Source: Rhodococcus sp. RD6.2
GTDB taxonomy: Bacteria > Actinomycetota > Actinomycetes > Mycobacteriales > Mycobacteriaceae
NCBI RefSeq assembly: GCF_001040705.1
Contig: NZ_CVQP01000001.1
Location: 302,324-366,323, forward strand
Direction of reading: 5' to 3'
Length of the DNA: 64,000 bases
Shown one piece after another: positions 38,346-47,489 of the stretch. The position numbers were made by a program, and so were the translations under genes. Each line of letters starts with the position of its first letter. Position 1 is the first letter of the stretch. The notes beneath the pieces are model-generated. The model ran no database searches. It worked only from the letters and a program-made list of their open reading frames with translations, and had not been told where the DNA came from.

Positions 38346-40001
38346 GTGAGCGCGTACGACGAGCGGCCGTGGCTCGCGCATTACGGCGATCGGCCGGCAC
38401 ACATGCGTGTGGAATTCGGTACAGCGATGGACATGTTCGACGCCGCGGTCGTGGCGGCCCCGGACGACCCTGCGGTGCGGTACTTCGACGGCGTGCTCTC
38501 GTGGGCCGAACTGGATCGGGCATCGGATGCGCTCGCCGCGTTGCTCGCGTCGCGTGGATTCGTGCCCGGGGACCGGTGCGCGCTGTACGTGCAGAACGAT
38601 CCGGCGTTCGTGATCGGGTTGGTCGCTGCCTGGAAGGTCGGCGGTGTTCCGGCCGCGATCAGCCCGATGAGCAAGGCCGACGAGTTCGAGTGGTTCCTGC
38701 GCCGATATCGTCCGTCGGCACTGTTGGCGCTCGACGACCTGTACGTCGAGGTGGCCCGTCCCGTCCTGGCAGCGGATCCGGGTCTCGCCGTGCCGGTGGT
38801 GGTGACCGTGTCCGGGTTGGACGGCCAGTCCCGCACCGACGTGCGGGTGTTCGCGGGGGTCGAGCGGCTCCGGCCGCCCGACACGATAGATCTCGCCGCG
38901 CTGATCGCAGGGTATGACGGCCCGGTGGTTCGACGGCGTCCGGTCGGTCCCGGCGATGCAGCCGTTCTGCTGGGCACGTCGGGAACGACGGGGTTCCCGA
39001 AGGGTGCGCGGATCAGTCACGCGAACCTGACCTTCAGCACTCAGCTGTACCGCGACTGGCCGGGAGTCCTCCCCGGCGAGCCGATCCTGGCACTGGCGCC
39101 GGTGTTCCACGTAACCGGTCTCGTGGGCGCGGTCACGCTGGCAATGCTGTCGAAATCGCCTGTCGTGTTGACCCATCGCATCCATCCGGGGGTGATCGCC
39201 GACGCGATCCGCGAGCATCGCCCCGCGTTCGCCGTGGCAGCCGTCACCGCCTATATCGCGCTCGCTGACGAATCCGACATCACCCCCGCCGAGATCGCGC
39301 CGCTCCGGTTGCGCTACTCCGGCGGTGCGCCGGTCGATCCCGGGGTCGCGGACCGGCTCGAGGTTGCGCTCGGTGGCTACATTCGCAACGTCTACGGCCA
39401 GACCGAGACGACTTCGCCGACGCACATCGTGCCGCCGGAGGTGCGCGCACCTGTCGACGCGGAGACCGGAGTGCTGTCGGTTGGCGTGCCGGTGTCGAAC
39501 ACCATGGTCCGGGTTGTCGATGATGTCGGCCGCGACCTCCCCGTCGGCGAGATCGGCGAGCTGGTGACTAGCGGCCCACAGGTCATCGGCTCCTACTGGG
39601 ACGACCCGGAGGCGACCGCTGCGGCGCTGACCGGTGGTGAGCTGCGTACCGGTGACATCGGATTCATGGACGCCGACGGCTGGTTCTACGTCGTCGACCG
39701 AAGCAACGACGTCATCAACGCGGCCGGCTACAAGATCTGGCCGCACGAGGTCGAACTCGTGCTCGCCGAGCATCCCGACGTCGTGGAGGCCGCGGTCGTC
39801 GGTATCCCCGACGACTACCGGGGCGAGTCGGCCAAGGCATTCGTGGTGACGCGACCTGGAAGTACGGCCACCGAAGCCGAACTGGTCGACCACTGCCGTG
39901 AGCGTTTGGCGGCCTACAAGTATCCGCGAGAGGTCGAATTGGTCGGAGCCCTTCCTCGGTCCGCGACCGGGAAGTTGTTGCGACGCAAGCTGCGTGGCTG
40001 A
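38346..40001 (+). CDS. Acyl-CoA ligase 2 (AMP-forming)
   Basis: 551-residue adenylate-forming ligase and paralogue of the one at 34658. P-loop LLGTSGTTGFPKGA, YGQTETTSP, GELRTGDIGFMDADGW, hinge DRSNDVINAAGYKIWPHEVE, catalytic Lys in LPRSATGKLLRRKLR. GTG at 38346 follows GGAGG at 38337-38341; an upstream in-frame ATG at 38277 lacks a ribosome site. It is divergent from the XRE-TetR regulator and shares its promoter region. Probable CoA activation of an organic acid related to the substrate of ligase 1. Confidence 0.88.
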   Translation: MSAYDERPWLAHYGDRPAHMRVEFGTAMDMFDAAVVAAPDDPAVRYFDGVLSWAELDRASDALAALLASRGFVPGDRCALYVQNDPAFVIGLVAAWKVGGVPAAISPMSKADEFEWFLRRYRPSALLALDDLYVEVARPVLAADPGLAVPVVVTVSGLDGQSRTDVRVFAGVERLRPPDTIDLAALIAGYDGPVVRRRPVGPGDAAVLLGTSGTTGFPKGARISHANLTFSTQLYRDWPGVLPGEPILALAPVFHVTGLVGAVTLAMLSKSPVVLTHRIHPGVIADAIREHRPAFAVAAVTAYIALADESDITPAEIAPLRLRYSGGAPVDPGVADRLEVALGGYIRNVYGQTETTSPTHIVPPEVRAPVDAETGVLSVGVPVSNTMVRVVDDVGRDLPVGEIGELVTSGPQVIGSYWDDPEATAAALTGGELRTGDIGFMDADGWFYVVDRSNDVINAAGYKIWPHEVELVLAEHPDVVEAAVVGIPDDYRGESAKAFVVTRPGSTATEAELVDHCRERLAAYKYPREVELVGALPRSATGKLLRRKLRG

Positions 40002-40028
40002 GAGTGCCGGGAGCCCATTCCCGGTGAC

Positions 40029-40607
40029 TCAGTGCAGCTGGTTCTGAGCTGCCTCCAGGCCGACGCGCAGCAGCAGTTCGACCGCATCCGCCGCCTCCTC
40101 GCACACGAGGTCGAGCTCCTTGCGTTCCACCGTCGAGAACGGCTTGAGCACGTAGTCGGCGGGATCCATACGGCCCGGCGGGCGGCCGATGCCGACCCTG
40201 GTGCGCAGGTAGTCCTTCGTGCCGAGGGCCTGCGAGATGGAACGCAAACCGTTGTGGCCGCCTTCGCCGCCGCCCATCTTCAGACGGAGGGTGCCGTAGT
40301 CGAGGTCGAGCTCGTCGTGCACCACGACGAGGTTGCCGGGGTCGACGGAAAAGAATCGAGCAAGTGCGGCAACGGGTTTGCCGGACAGGTTCATGTACGT
40401 CCGCGGCTTCGCGAGAATCACCTGACGTCCGGCGAGTCGGATGGTGACGGCATCGGCGCCGGACTTCTTGTGCACGCTGAACCGTGCCCGTTCGCGGGCG
40501 GCGAGGGCGTCGACGACCATGAATCCGACGTTGTGCCGGGTCTTCTCGTACTGCGGTCCGGGATTGCCGAGGCCGACGACGAGTGCGGTGTCGTTCGAGT
40601 CGCTCAA
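40029..40607 (-). CDS. pth: Peptidyl-tRNA hydrolase
   Basis: Cleaves peptidyl-tRNA released by stalled ribosomes. 192 residues with [18 protein letters not shown] (catalytic His25, Asn15), [21 protein letters not shown] and [13 protein letters not shown]. The only sensible start is TTG at 40607, preceded by AGGACA; TTG starts are uncommon. It follows rplY on the same strand with a 94-base gap, as in mycobacteria. Confidence 0.95.
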   Translation of the reverse strand: MSDSNDTALVVGLGNPGPQYEKTRHNVGFMVVDALAARERARFSVHKKSGADAVTIRLAGRQVILAKPRTYMNLSGKPVAALARFFSVDPGNLVVVHDELDLDYGTLRLKMGGGEGGHNGLRSISQALGTKDYLRTRVGIGRPPGRMDPADYVLKPFSTVERKELDLVCEEAADAVELLLRVGLEAAQNQLH

Positions 40608-40701
40608 CGTGGTTGTCCTGTCCTGACGAAGCGCGACGACGCGCCGCCCGCGGTGGGGCGACGCGTCGTCGACGTCAACTGATGTGGTCCGCGGAAGCGG
40701 A

Positions 40702-41322
40702 TCAGGCCTCTTCGCCCTCGGCTGCCTCGGGGGCCTCGGCGGCCTCTTCGCCCGCGCCCTCGAGCGACTCGGCGGACGGCGCCTCGACGATGTTGACGAG
40801 CAGCAGCTCGGCGTCGTCCTGCAGCGTGACGCCGGAGGGCAGGGTGACGCTGCCGGCGAGGATCTGGGTGCCGGCCTCGGCGCCCTCGATGGAGATCTCG
40901 ACCTGCTCGGGGATGTTCAGGGCGTCGGCCTCGACCTTGACGGTGGTGACGTCCTGGGTCACCAGGGTGCCCGATCCTGCATCGCCGGTGAGGACGACGG
41001 GAACCTCGATGGTGACCTTCTCGCCCTTCTTCACGACGAGCAGATCGGCGTGCTCGATGTGGCGACGGATCGGGTGCACGACGACGGACTTCGTCAGCGC
41101 GAGCTGCTCGGTGCCGTCGATGTTGAGGTTGATGACGACGTTGGTGCCGTGGGCGCGGAGGATCGCGGCGAACTCACGGGCGTTGACGCTCAGGTGCTGC
41201 GGGTCGGTTCCGTGGCCGTACAGAACGGCGGGCACGTTGCCGTCGCGGCGGGCGCGGCGGGCGGCACCCTTGCCGAACTCGGTGCGGACGGCGGCGTTGA
41301 GATTGTTGACGTCGGTCGACAT
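40702..41322 (-). CDS. rplY: 50S ribosomal protein L25 (Ctc type)
   Basis: 206-residue long-form L25, which binds 5S rRNA. The N-terminal L25 domain (about 1-100: [29 protein letters not shown]) is followed by the TL5/Ctc C-terminal domain and an acidic Ala/Glu tail ([16 protein letters not shown]). ATG at 41322 with AGGAG upstream. First gene of rplY-pth. Confidence 0.95.
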   Translation of the reverse strand: MSTDVNNLNAAVRTEFGKGAARRARRDGNVPAVLYGHGTDPQHLSVNAREFAAILRAHGTNVVINLNIDGTEQLALTKSVVVHPIRRHIEHADLLVVKKGEKVTIEVPVVLTGDAGSGTLVTQDVTTVKVEADALNIPEQVEISIEGAEAGTQILAGSVTLPSGVTLQDDAELLLVNIVEAPSAESLEGAGEEAAEAPEAAEGEEA

Positions 41323-41532
41323 GGGGAAACAGCTCCTACGGCTCACATCAGTGTTTACGGGTACTCGGTGATTGCTTTGGTGTCGGCTCTACGGGGGGCG
41401 ACGGACGCGCACGGCCCCGGAGCAATGCTCGCTGGAGTAACCGTGGCCGCGTCGATCACGGTGAACCCGTATCAGTGGGTTCGCCCTCGCCGAGACAACG
41501 CAGGACAGCCTACCGGAACGCGGCGTCCACGG

Positions 41533-42810
41533 CTAATCGCAGGCGAGGGCGCGGACAGCCGGGCTCGTGGACCGTCGGACGAACGCGCATTCGGCGAGCA
41601 GGTCGGTGTCACCGAGGTCCACGTCCAGGTGGACGGACTCGGCGAGCCGGTACGGCCTGCCGTCGATCACGGAACCGAGGATGCGCCGCAGACGGGAGAT
41701 CTCGGCCCGAATCGCGACGGCGTGATCGGGGTCGCCGTAGAGGCCGGAACTCAGGTCGGCGACGGACAGGCCGCGCGGCCCCGCGCGGTGCAGCAGGAGC
41801 AGGATCTCTGCGTGCCGACCCGACAGGGGAGCGCGCCAGGAGTTGTCGGCGCCGGACACCACGACGACCGGCGACCCTGACAGGTCCAGTCGCATCTCGA
41901 TCCGAGCGCCCTGGTCATGGGGGCGGATCACCCAGCCTCCTGCGACCCGTTCCGGTGAGCACGGGCCGAGTCCCGGCACCGTCAGCGTCCGGTCGTCCCG
42001 CGGTGCCGCGACGCGCTTGGTGGCCGCGACGCCGGAGGCGTGCGCGACCCAGCCGTTGTCGTCGACCAGGAGGATCGGACCGGTGCTGGACGCCAGCATC
42101 GGTGCGGCGGTCAGGCGAAGGCGTTCGAGCCGCGACTCGTGGTGCCGCCACAGTTGGGCCTGCGCGAGCCGGACGGCGGTCTCGACGAGTGCGGTGACGG
42201 TGGGGTGCAGGGTGAGCGCCGGTCCGCTGACGTCGACGACGCCGAGAAGCTCGCCGGTGCGGGGGTCGTGGACGGGGGCGGCCGTGCAATACCAGGGATG
42301 CTGCGTCTGCTCGAAGTGCTCACCCGAAAAGAGTTGCACCGGGGAGCCTTCCGCAATCGCGGTGCCGATGGCGTTGGTTCCGACGACGTCCTCGGTCCAG
42401 GTGGCGCCTTCGCGGAATCCGAGCGAGTCCGCCCGGGCGCGCACGCGTGCGGAGCCCGAGCGCCACAGGATGACGCCGTCCTCGTCGGTCACCACCATCA
42501 GCAGGTGCGAGGCGTCGGCGACAGCGGAGATCACCTGGTCGAGATCGACGATCACGTCGGCCAGCGCGGACCGCCTGCGGCGTCGTTCGATCTCGTCGAC
42601 GGCGAGCAACGCCCGTGCATTGGTGCCGTCGGGGGCGAGTCCGGACTGCAGGACCCGAGCCCACGACCGCTGCACGACGGCGCGGGGCCTGATCGGCGAG
42701 CGTCCGCCGCCGATCAGGGCGTCGTGCATCCGGACGAGGTCGCGGGCGTGCCGGGACAGGTCGGTGCCCGGCTCGATGGCCCCGTATCCGGTGGCACGGA
42801 CATCGCCCAC
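41533..42810 (-). CDS. GAF-domain transcriptional regulator
   Basis: 425 residues. An N-terminal domain (PRAVVQRSWARVLQSGLAPDG) and a GAF domain (about 90-225: LLMVVTDEDGVILWRSG, GTNAIGTAIAEGSPVQLFSGEHF) resemble AcoR-type activators. There is no sigma-54 AAA domain. The C-terminal part, LSGRHAEILLLLHRAGPRGLSVADLSSGLYGD through ISRLRRILG, looks like a winged helix. Such GAF regulators stand beside oxidoreductase genes in many Rhodococcus. GTG at 42810. Divergent from the FMO gene at 42973, its most likely target. Confidence 0.82.
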   Translation of the reverse strand: MGDVRATGYGAIEPGTDLSRHARDLVRMHDALIGGGRSPIRPRAVVQRSWARVLQSGLAPDGTNARALLAVDEIERRRRRSALADVIVDLDQVISAVADASHLLMVVTDEDGVILWRSGSARVRARADSLGFREGATWTEDVVGTNAIGTAIAEGSPVQLFSGEHFEQTQHPWYCTAAPVHDPRTGELLGVVDVSGPALTLHPTVTALVETAVRLAQAQLWRHHESRLERLRLTAAPMLASSTGPILLVDDNGWVAHASGVAATKRVAAPRDDRTLTVPGLGPCSPERVAGGWVIRPHDQGARIEMRLDLSGSPVVVVSGADNSWRAPLSGRHAEILLLLHRAGPRGLSVADLSSGLYGDPDHAVAIRAEISRLRRILGSVIDGRPYRLAESVHLDVDLGDTDLLAECAFVRRSTSPAVRALACD

Positions 42811-42862
42811 GGTCTCCGCCTCTGCTCGCTGGTCCCGCGAGCATATGTCCGCGATGTGTCGG

Positions 42863-42951
42863 GTGTCACACGCGATGAGTGGTGCGGGTGTCGTGCAACG
42901 CGCTGCAACGCTTGTCGCGCGTATCTACCGAGAGTGTGCTCTGTGTCACAC
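42863..42951. promoter_or_regulatory. Repeated motifs in the GAF regulator/FMO divergent promoter
   Basis: The 9-base motif GTGTCACAC occurs at 42863-42871 and 42943-42951, 80 bases apart. Between them TGCAACG occurs twice (42894-42900 and 42904-42910), 10 bases apart, one helical turn. These are plausible binding sites for the divergent GAF regulator. Confidence 0.55.
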
Positions 42952-42972
42952 GACAACGAAGGGATTGGCGCC

Positions 42973-44811
42973 ATGACACAGACACTCGACCCCGCGGCTC
43001 GCTCCGCCACCGGATCGCCGAGGGAACGGGTCGACGCCTGGCTGACGGAATTCGAGGCCGCGCTCGCGACCCGGGACGTCGATGCTGCGGCCGGCCTGTT
43101 CGCCGTCGACGGCTTCTGGCGCGACCTCGTCTCGTTCACCTGGAACCTCAAGACGGTCGAGGGTCGTGACGGCGTCGCGGACATGCTCGGCGAGCGTCTC
43201 GACGACACCGATCCCTCCGGCTTCCGCGCCACCGAGGAACCCACCGAGGCGGACGGTGTGGTCTCCGCCTGGGTCGCGTTCGAGACGGCAACCGGGCGCG
43301 GCGAGGGTCACCTGCGGCTGCGTGGAGACGAGGACGGTCGCGACCGCGCGTGGACCCTGCTGACCACGCTGCAGGAACTCAAGGGACACGAGGAGGGGAA
43401 GGGCACGCGCCGCCCGATGGGCGCCGAGCACGGCGCGGATCCGAACCGCGTCACCTGGTCGGAGCAGCGGGACCTCGAGGAGCGTGAACTGGGGTACTCG
43501 GCGCAGCCGTACGTGGTGATCGTCGGCGGCGGGCAGGGTGGCATCGCGCTGGGTGCGCGGATGCGTCAGCTCGGAGTGCCCGCCCTGGTGCTCGACAAGC
43601 ACGACCGCCCCGGTGACCAGTGGCGGGGCCGCTACAAGTCGCTGTGCCTGCACGACCCGGTCTGGTACGACCATCTGCCGTACATGCCTTTTCCCGACAA
43701 CTGGCCGGTGTTCGCGCCGAAGGACAAGATCGGCGACTGGCTGGAGATGTACACGAAGGTGATGGAGGTGCCGTACTGGTCGAAGACGACATGCACGTCC
43801 GCGTCCTACGACGAGAAGCTCGGCACGTGGACCGTCGAGGTGGTCCGCGACGGAGAGCCGATCACGTTGCGCCCCAGGCAACTGGTGCTCGCCACCGGCA
43901 TGTCGGGCAAGGCGAACGTCCCGTCGTTCCCCGGCATGGAGAAGTTCCGAGGCGATCAGCACCACTCCAGCGCGCATCCCGGTCCCGACGCCTACGCGGG
44001 CAAGAAGGCCGTGGTGATCGGCGCGAACAATTCCGCCCACGACATCTGCGGCGCGCTGTGGGAGCACGGCGCTGACGTGACGATGGTGCAGCGCTCGTCG
44101 ACGCACATCGTGAAGTCGGATTCGCTCATGGACCTCGGCCTCGGCGACCTGTACTCCGAGCGGGCACTCGAAGCCGGAATGACAACACACAAAGCGGATC
44201 TCACGTTCGCATCGCTGCCGTACCGGATCATGCACGAGTTCCAGATCCCGATCTACGAGAAGATCCGCGCCCGCGACGCCGACTTCTACGACAGGCTGGA
44301 AAGTGTCGGGTTCCAGCACGACTTCGGTGACGACGGTTCGGGGCTGTTCATGAAGTACCTGCGCCGCGGATCGGGCTACTACATCGATGTCGGCGCCGCC
44401 GAACTCGTCGCGAACGGTGACATCGCTCTGGCACACGGGAACATTCGTGAGCTCACCGAGAACTCGGTGATCCTCGACGACGGCACCGAACTCGAGGCCG
44501 ACGTCGTGGTCTACGCAACCGGGTACGGGTCGATGAACGGGTGGGCCGCGGACCTGATGGGGCAGGAGATCGCCGATCGGGTCGGCAAGTGCTGGGGTCT
44601 GGGCTCGGACACCACGAAGGATCCCGGGCCGTGGGAGGGCGAGCAGCGCAACATGTGGAAGCCGACCCAGCAGGAGGCGCTGTGGTTCCACGGCGGCAAC
44701 CTGCATCAGTCGCGGCACTACTCGCTGTACCTGGCTCTGCAGCTCAAGGCTCGGTACGAGGGCATCTCGACTCCGGTGTACGGGATGCAGGAGGTGCACC
44801 ACCTGAGCTGA
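42973..44811 (+). CDS. FAD-dependent monooxygenase with N-terminal NTF2-like domain
   Basis: 612 residues. Residues 15-150 look like an NTF2/SnoaL-type fold (AWLTEFEAALATRDVDAAAGLFAVDGFWRDL). The remainder is a flavin-containing monooxygenase: FAD loop VVIVGGGQGGIALG (about 178), GDQWRGRYKSLCLHDP, NADPH loop KAVVIGANNSAHDIC (about 345) and VVYATGYGS. The family includes Baeyer-Villiger and N-hydroxylating enzymes; the substrate is not evident. ATG at 42973. Followed by a hairpin terminator, so probably monocistronic, with expression controlled by the divergent GAF regulator. Confidence 0.88.
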   Translation: MTQTLDPAARSATGSPRERVDAWLTEFEAALATRDVDAAAGLFAVDGFWRDLVSFTWNLKTVEGRDGVADMLGERLDDTDPSGFRATEEPTEADGVVSAWVAFETATGRGEGHLRLRGDEDGRDRAWTLLTTLQELKGHEEGKGTRRPMGAEHGADPNRVTWSEQRDLEERELGYSAQPYVVIVGGGQGGIALGARMRQLGVPALVLDKHDRPGDQWRGRYKSLCLHDPVWYDHLPYMPFPDNWPVFAPKDKIGDWLEMYTKVMEVPYWSKTTCTSASYDEKLGTWTVEVVRDGEPITLRPRQLVLATGMSGKANVPSFPGMEKFRGDQHHSSAHPGPDAYAGKKAVVIGANNSAHDICGALWEHGADVTMVQRSSTHIVKSDSLMDLGLGDLYSERALEAGMTTHKADLTFASLPYRIMHEFQIPIYEKIRARDADFYDRLESVGFQHDFGDDGSGLFMKYLRRGSGYYIDVGAAELVANGDIALAHGNIRELTENSVILDDGTELEADVVVYATGYGSMNGWAADLMGQEIADRVGKCWGLGSDTTKDPGPWEGEQRNMWKPTQQEALWFHGGNLHQSRHYSLYLALQLKARYEGISTPVYGMQEVHHLS

Positions 44812-44826
44812 GTCGTTCGCTTCGCA

Positions 44827-44854
44827 AGCCCCTCCCGTCGAGATGGGAGGGGCT
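44827..44854. terminator. Terminator after the monooxygenase gene
   Basis: Inverted repeat AGCCCCTCCC (44827-44836) and GGGAGGGGCT (44845-44854), 8-base loop, with two more outer pairs. It sits 16 bases after the monooxygenase stop and about 53 bases beyond the stop of the convergent egtE. Confidence 0.8.
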
Positions 44855-44907
44855 CGCGGAGTGGGCCCGGGTGCCGATGCGGCGCGAGCGGGTCCGGCGA
44901 GACCCGT

Positions 44908-46077
44908 TCACAGTTCCGCGACGGCGGCGACCAGACGGTCCAGATCCTCGAAGGTGTTGAAGTAGTGCGGCGACGCGCGTAGGACACCGTCGAGTCCGCG
45001 ACGCGTCATGTCGACCCAGGTTGATCCGCGACCGCTCACGGTGACGGTGACGTCGCTGTCCGCCAGCACCTCCCGGGCGGAATTGGGGTCGACACCCTCG
45101 ACGGTGAACGAGACGATGCCGCTGCGGTGGCCACCGAGGTCGCGGACGGTGACACCGGGGAGCGCGGCGAGCTCGGTGCGGGCGAATTCCGCTCGCGCCG
45201 AGACCGCCGACGCCACCTCGTCGATGCCGAGGTCGAGCAGGTATCGGATCGCGGCACCGAGACCGAGCCTGCCTGCGACCGAACACTCCCAGAACTCGAA
45301 CCGGGATGCGTCGGGTGCGAGCCGGTACCCGGTCTCCTCCGCCCACTGCGCTCCGTGCAGGTCGAGGGCCGCGGGTTCCATGCTCCGTGCGAGCTCGGGG
45401 CGCAGGTACAGGAAGCCGGTGCCGCGAGGTCCTCGGAGCCACTTGCGTCCCGTCGCCGACAGGGCGTCCACGCCGAGTTCACGGACGTCGACCGGCACCT
45501 GACCGACGGACTGGCAGGCGTCGAGCAGCACCAGTGCACCGACGCCGTGGGCGAGGTCGACGACTTCTCGGACCGGATTGATGAGGCCGCCGTTGGTCGG
45601 GGCGTGGACCAGCGAGACCAGGCGGACCCGCTCGTCGAGCATTCGGTGCAGGGCGTCGAGGTCGATCTCGCCGATCGGGGTCGACGGCACCACCTCGACG
45701 CTCGCACCGCTCGATCGGGCGCGCTGGAACGCCGCTATCGCGTTGCTGGCGTACTCCACCTCGGTGATGAGGATGCGGTCGCCGGACGCGAGCGGAACGG
45801 AGTAGAAGAAGTCGGCCCATGCCCGTGAGGCGCTCTCCACGAGTGCCAGGTCGGCGGGCTGGGCGCCGAGCAATTGCGCGAGCGACCCCTTGACGTCGGC
45901 GAGGTCGTCGGCGCGTTCCGCTGCCGCCCGGTAGCCGCCGATCTCCGCCTCGCGCCGCAGGTGACCGATCATTTCGTCGAGAACGGGATTCGGCGGGAGG
46001 GACGATCCGGCGCTGTCCAGGAACACGCGTCCCGCGCACCCGGGTGTGTCGGCGCGGACGCGGCCTAGATCGAGCAT
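44908..46077 (-). CDS. egtE: Ergothioneine biosynthesis PLP-dependent C-S lyase
   Basis: 389-residue fold-type I PLP enzyme that releases ergothioneine from its sulfoxide-cysteine precursor. Cysteine-desulfurase-like motifs: FLDSAGSSLPP at the start, LLDACQSVGQVPVD, and the PLP Lys in SATGRKWLRGPRGTGFLY. Assignment to EgtE rests on the divergent egtABCD next door. ATG at 46077. In mycobacteria egtE is the last gene of the same operon; here it is on the opposite strand, sharing a 143-base promoter region with egtA. Confidence 0.88.
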   Translation of the reverse strand: MLDLGRVRADTPGCAGRVFLDSAGSSLPPNPVLDEMIGHLRREAEIGGYRAAAERADDLADVKGSLAQLLGAQPADLALVESASRAWADFFYSVPLASGDRILITEVEYASNAIAAFQRARSSGASVEVVPSTPIGEIDLDALHRMLDERVRLVSLVHAPTNGGLINPVREVVDLAHGVGALVLLDACQSVGQVPVDVRELGVDALSATGRKWLRGPRGTGFLYLRPELARSMEPAALDLHGAQWAEETGYRLAPDASRFEFWECSVAGRLGLGAAIRYLLDLGIDEVASAVSARAEFARTELAALPGVTVRDLGGHRSGIVSFTVEGVDPNSAREVLADSDVTVTVSGRGSTWVDMTRRGLDGVLRASPHYFNTFEDLDRLVAAVAEL

Positions 46078-46220
46078 CGGGCCTCCAGAATCGGTCGACG
46101 TCTGCGGTCGACGCTACCCGTGCGGCTCGCTGTGCGGGTGATGACAGCGACCGCGATTCCGGTCTACCCTCGGTCACGTTCTGTGATCCGTACATGCCGT
46201 CCGAGGATCGGAGCACGGCG

Positions 46221-47453
46221 ATGACCATGGCAACACGAACGGGGTCCGCGCGGCTGACCACCAGGGCCGCGGCGGAGGCGTACGTCGGTGGGGTCTGTTT
46301 CAAACTCGGCCCGCCGCGGCTGATCGGTGCCGAACTGGAATGGTTGACGGCTGCTCGTGACGGTGCGCGTCCCCGACCCACCGATTTTGCCGCTGCTCTC
46401 GGACCGCATGCTCCGACCTCGATCGTCGCCGATTCCCCCGCGCGGGCACTTCCCGGTGGCAGTGTCGTCACCCTCGAGCCGGGCGGTCAGATCGAACTCT
46501 CCAGCGCCCCGATGTCCTCTGCCGAGGAATTGTGCGCGGCGCTCGCCTCCGACTCCACCCGGCTGGAGCACCTGCTCGCCGGCGCGGGCATCGCGATGCG
46601 ATCGGGGGCGGCGGACCCCGATCGAATCGCGGATCGCATCCTCCCCGCTCCCCGATACCGCGCGATGCAGCACCGCTTCGACCGGATCGGTCCGTTCGGG
46701 CGGTTGATGATGTGCAACACGACCGCCACCCAGATCAGTGTCGACGCAGGTGCCGACGCAGCCGAGGTCTCGGCCCGTTGGCGTGCGCTCTACGCGATCG
46801 GCCCGGCCCTGCTGGCGGCGTTCGCCTGCTCACCGCGGCTCCGCGGGGTTCCCGGTGGTCGGTGGGCCTCGCAGCGGATGCGCACCTGGTTCGAACTCGA
46901 CCCCGGACGCACCGACCCGCCGCGACTGTCCGACCCGATCCGCGACTACGCGAGCTGGGCAGTCGACGCTCCGCTGCTGTGTGTGCGCGGCGGCTGCGGG
47001 GACAGCGCCGACGACTGGTCGGTTCCCGGTGACGCCAGATTCTCGGATTGGGTTGCCGGTGAGCTGGATTCGGTGATCGGTCGGAGTCCGAACGTGTCGG
47101 ATCTGAACTATCACCTCACGACGTTGTTCCCTCCCGTGCGGGCGGCCGGGCATTTCGAGGTGCGCTACCTCGACGCACAGCCGGGTGACGGGTGGCGAAT
47201 CCCGGTGGCCGCGCTTTCCGCGCTGGTCGGCGATCCGGTGACCGTCGAGGAGGCAACCGCGATCGCAGCACCGACCGCGGACCGATGGCGCTGCGCCGCC
47301 GAACTGGGACTGATCGAACCCGAATTACGTACCGCTGCCGTCGATCTCCTGGAACTGGCCGCGTCCCGCTCGGCGACGTTCGCGCCCGACCTGGCCGCCG
47401 CGGCGGAGCGATGTCGCCGTGGACGCACCGTGACAGGGGTGTCGGCACCGTGA
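46221..47453 (+). CDS. egtA: Glutamate-cysteine ligase, ergothioneine pathway
   Basis: 410-residue GCS2-type ligase making gamma-glutamylcysteine, the sulfur donor for EgtB. Motifs are RLIGAELEWLT at the N-terminus, VTLEPGGQIELSSAP (active-site Glu) and MMCNTTATQISVDAG. ATG at 46221 is favoured by GGAG at 46210-46213; ATG at 46194 and 46227 are alternatives. First gene of the egtABCD operon, 36 bases before egtB. Confidence 0.92.
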   Translation: MTMATRTGSARLTTRAAAEAYVGGVCFKLGPPRLIGAELEWLTAARDGARPRPTDFAAALGPHAPTSIVADSPARALPGGSVVTLEPGGQIELSSAPMSSAEELCAALASDSTRLEHLLAGAGIAMRSGAADPDRIADRILPAPRYRAMQHRFDRIGPFGRLMMCNTTATQISVDAGADAAEVSARWRALYAIGPALLAAFACSPRLRGVPGGRWASQRMRTWFELDPGRTDPPRLSDPIRDYASWAVDAPLLCVRGGCGDSADDWSVPGDARFSDWVAGELDSVIGRSPNVSDLNYHLTTLFPPVRAAGHFEVRYLDAQPGDGWRIPVAALSALVGDPVTVEEATAIAAPTADRWRCAAELGLIEPELRTAAVDLLELAASRSATFAPDLAAAAERCRRGRTVTGVSAP

Positions 47454-47489
47454 CCGAGGAGACAGCATCGTGACGAAGGTGGCCGACCG

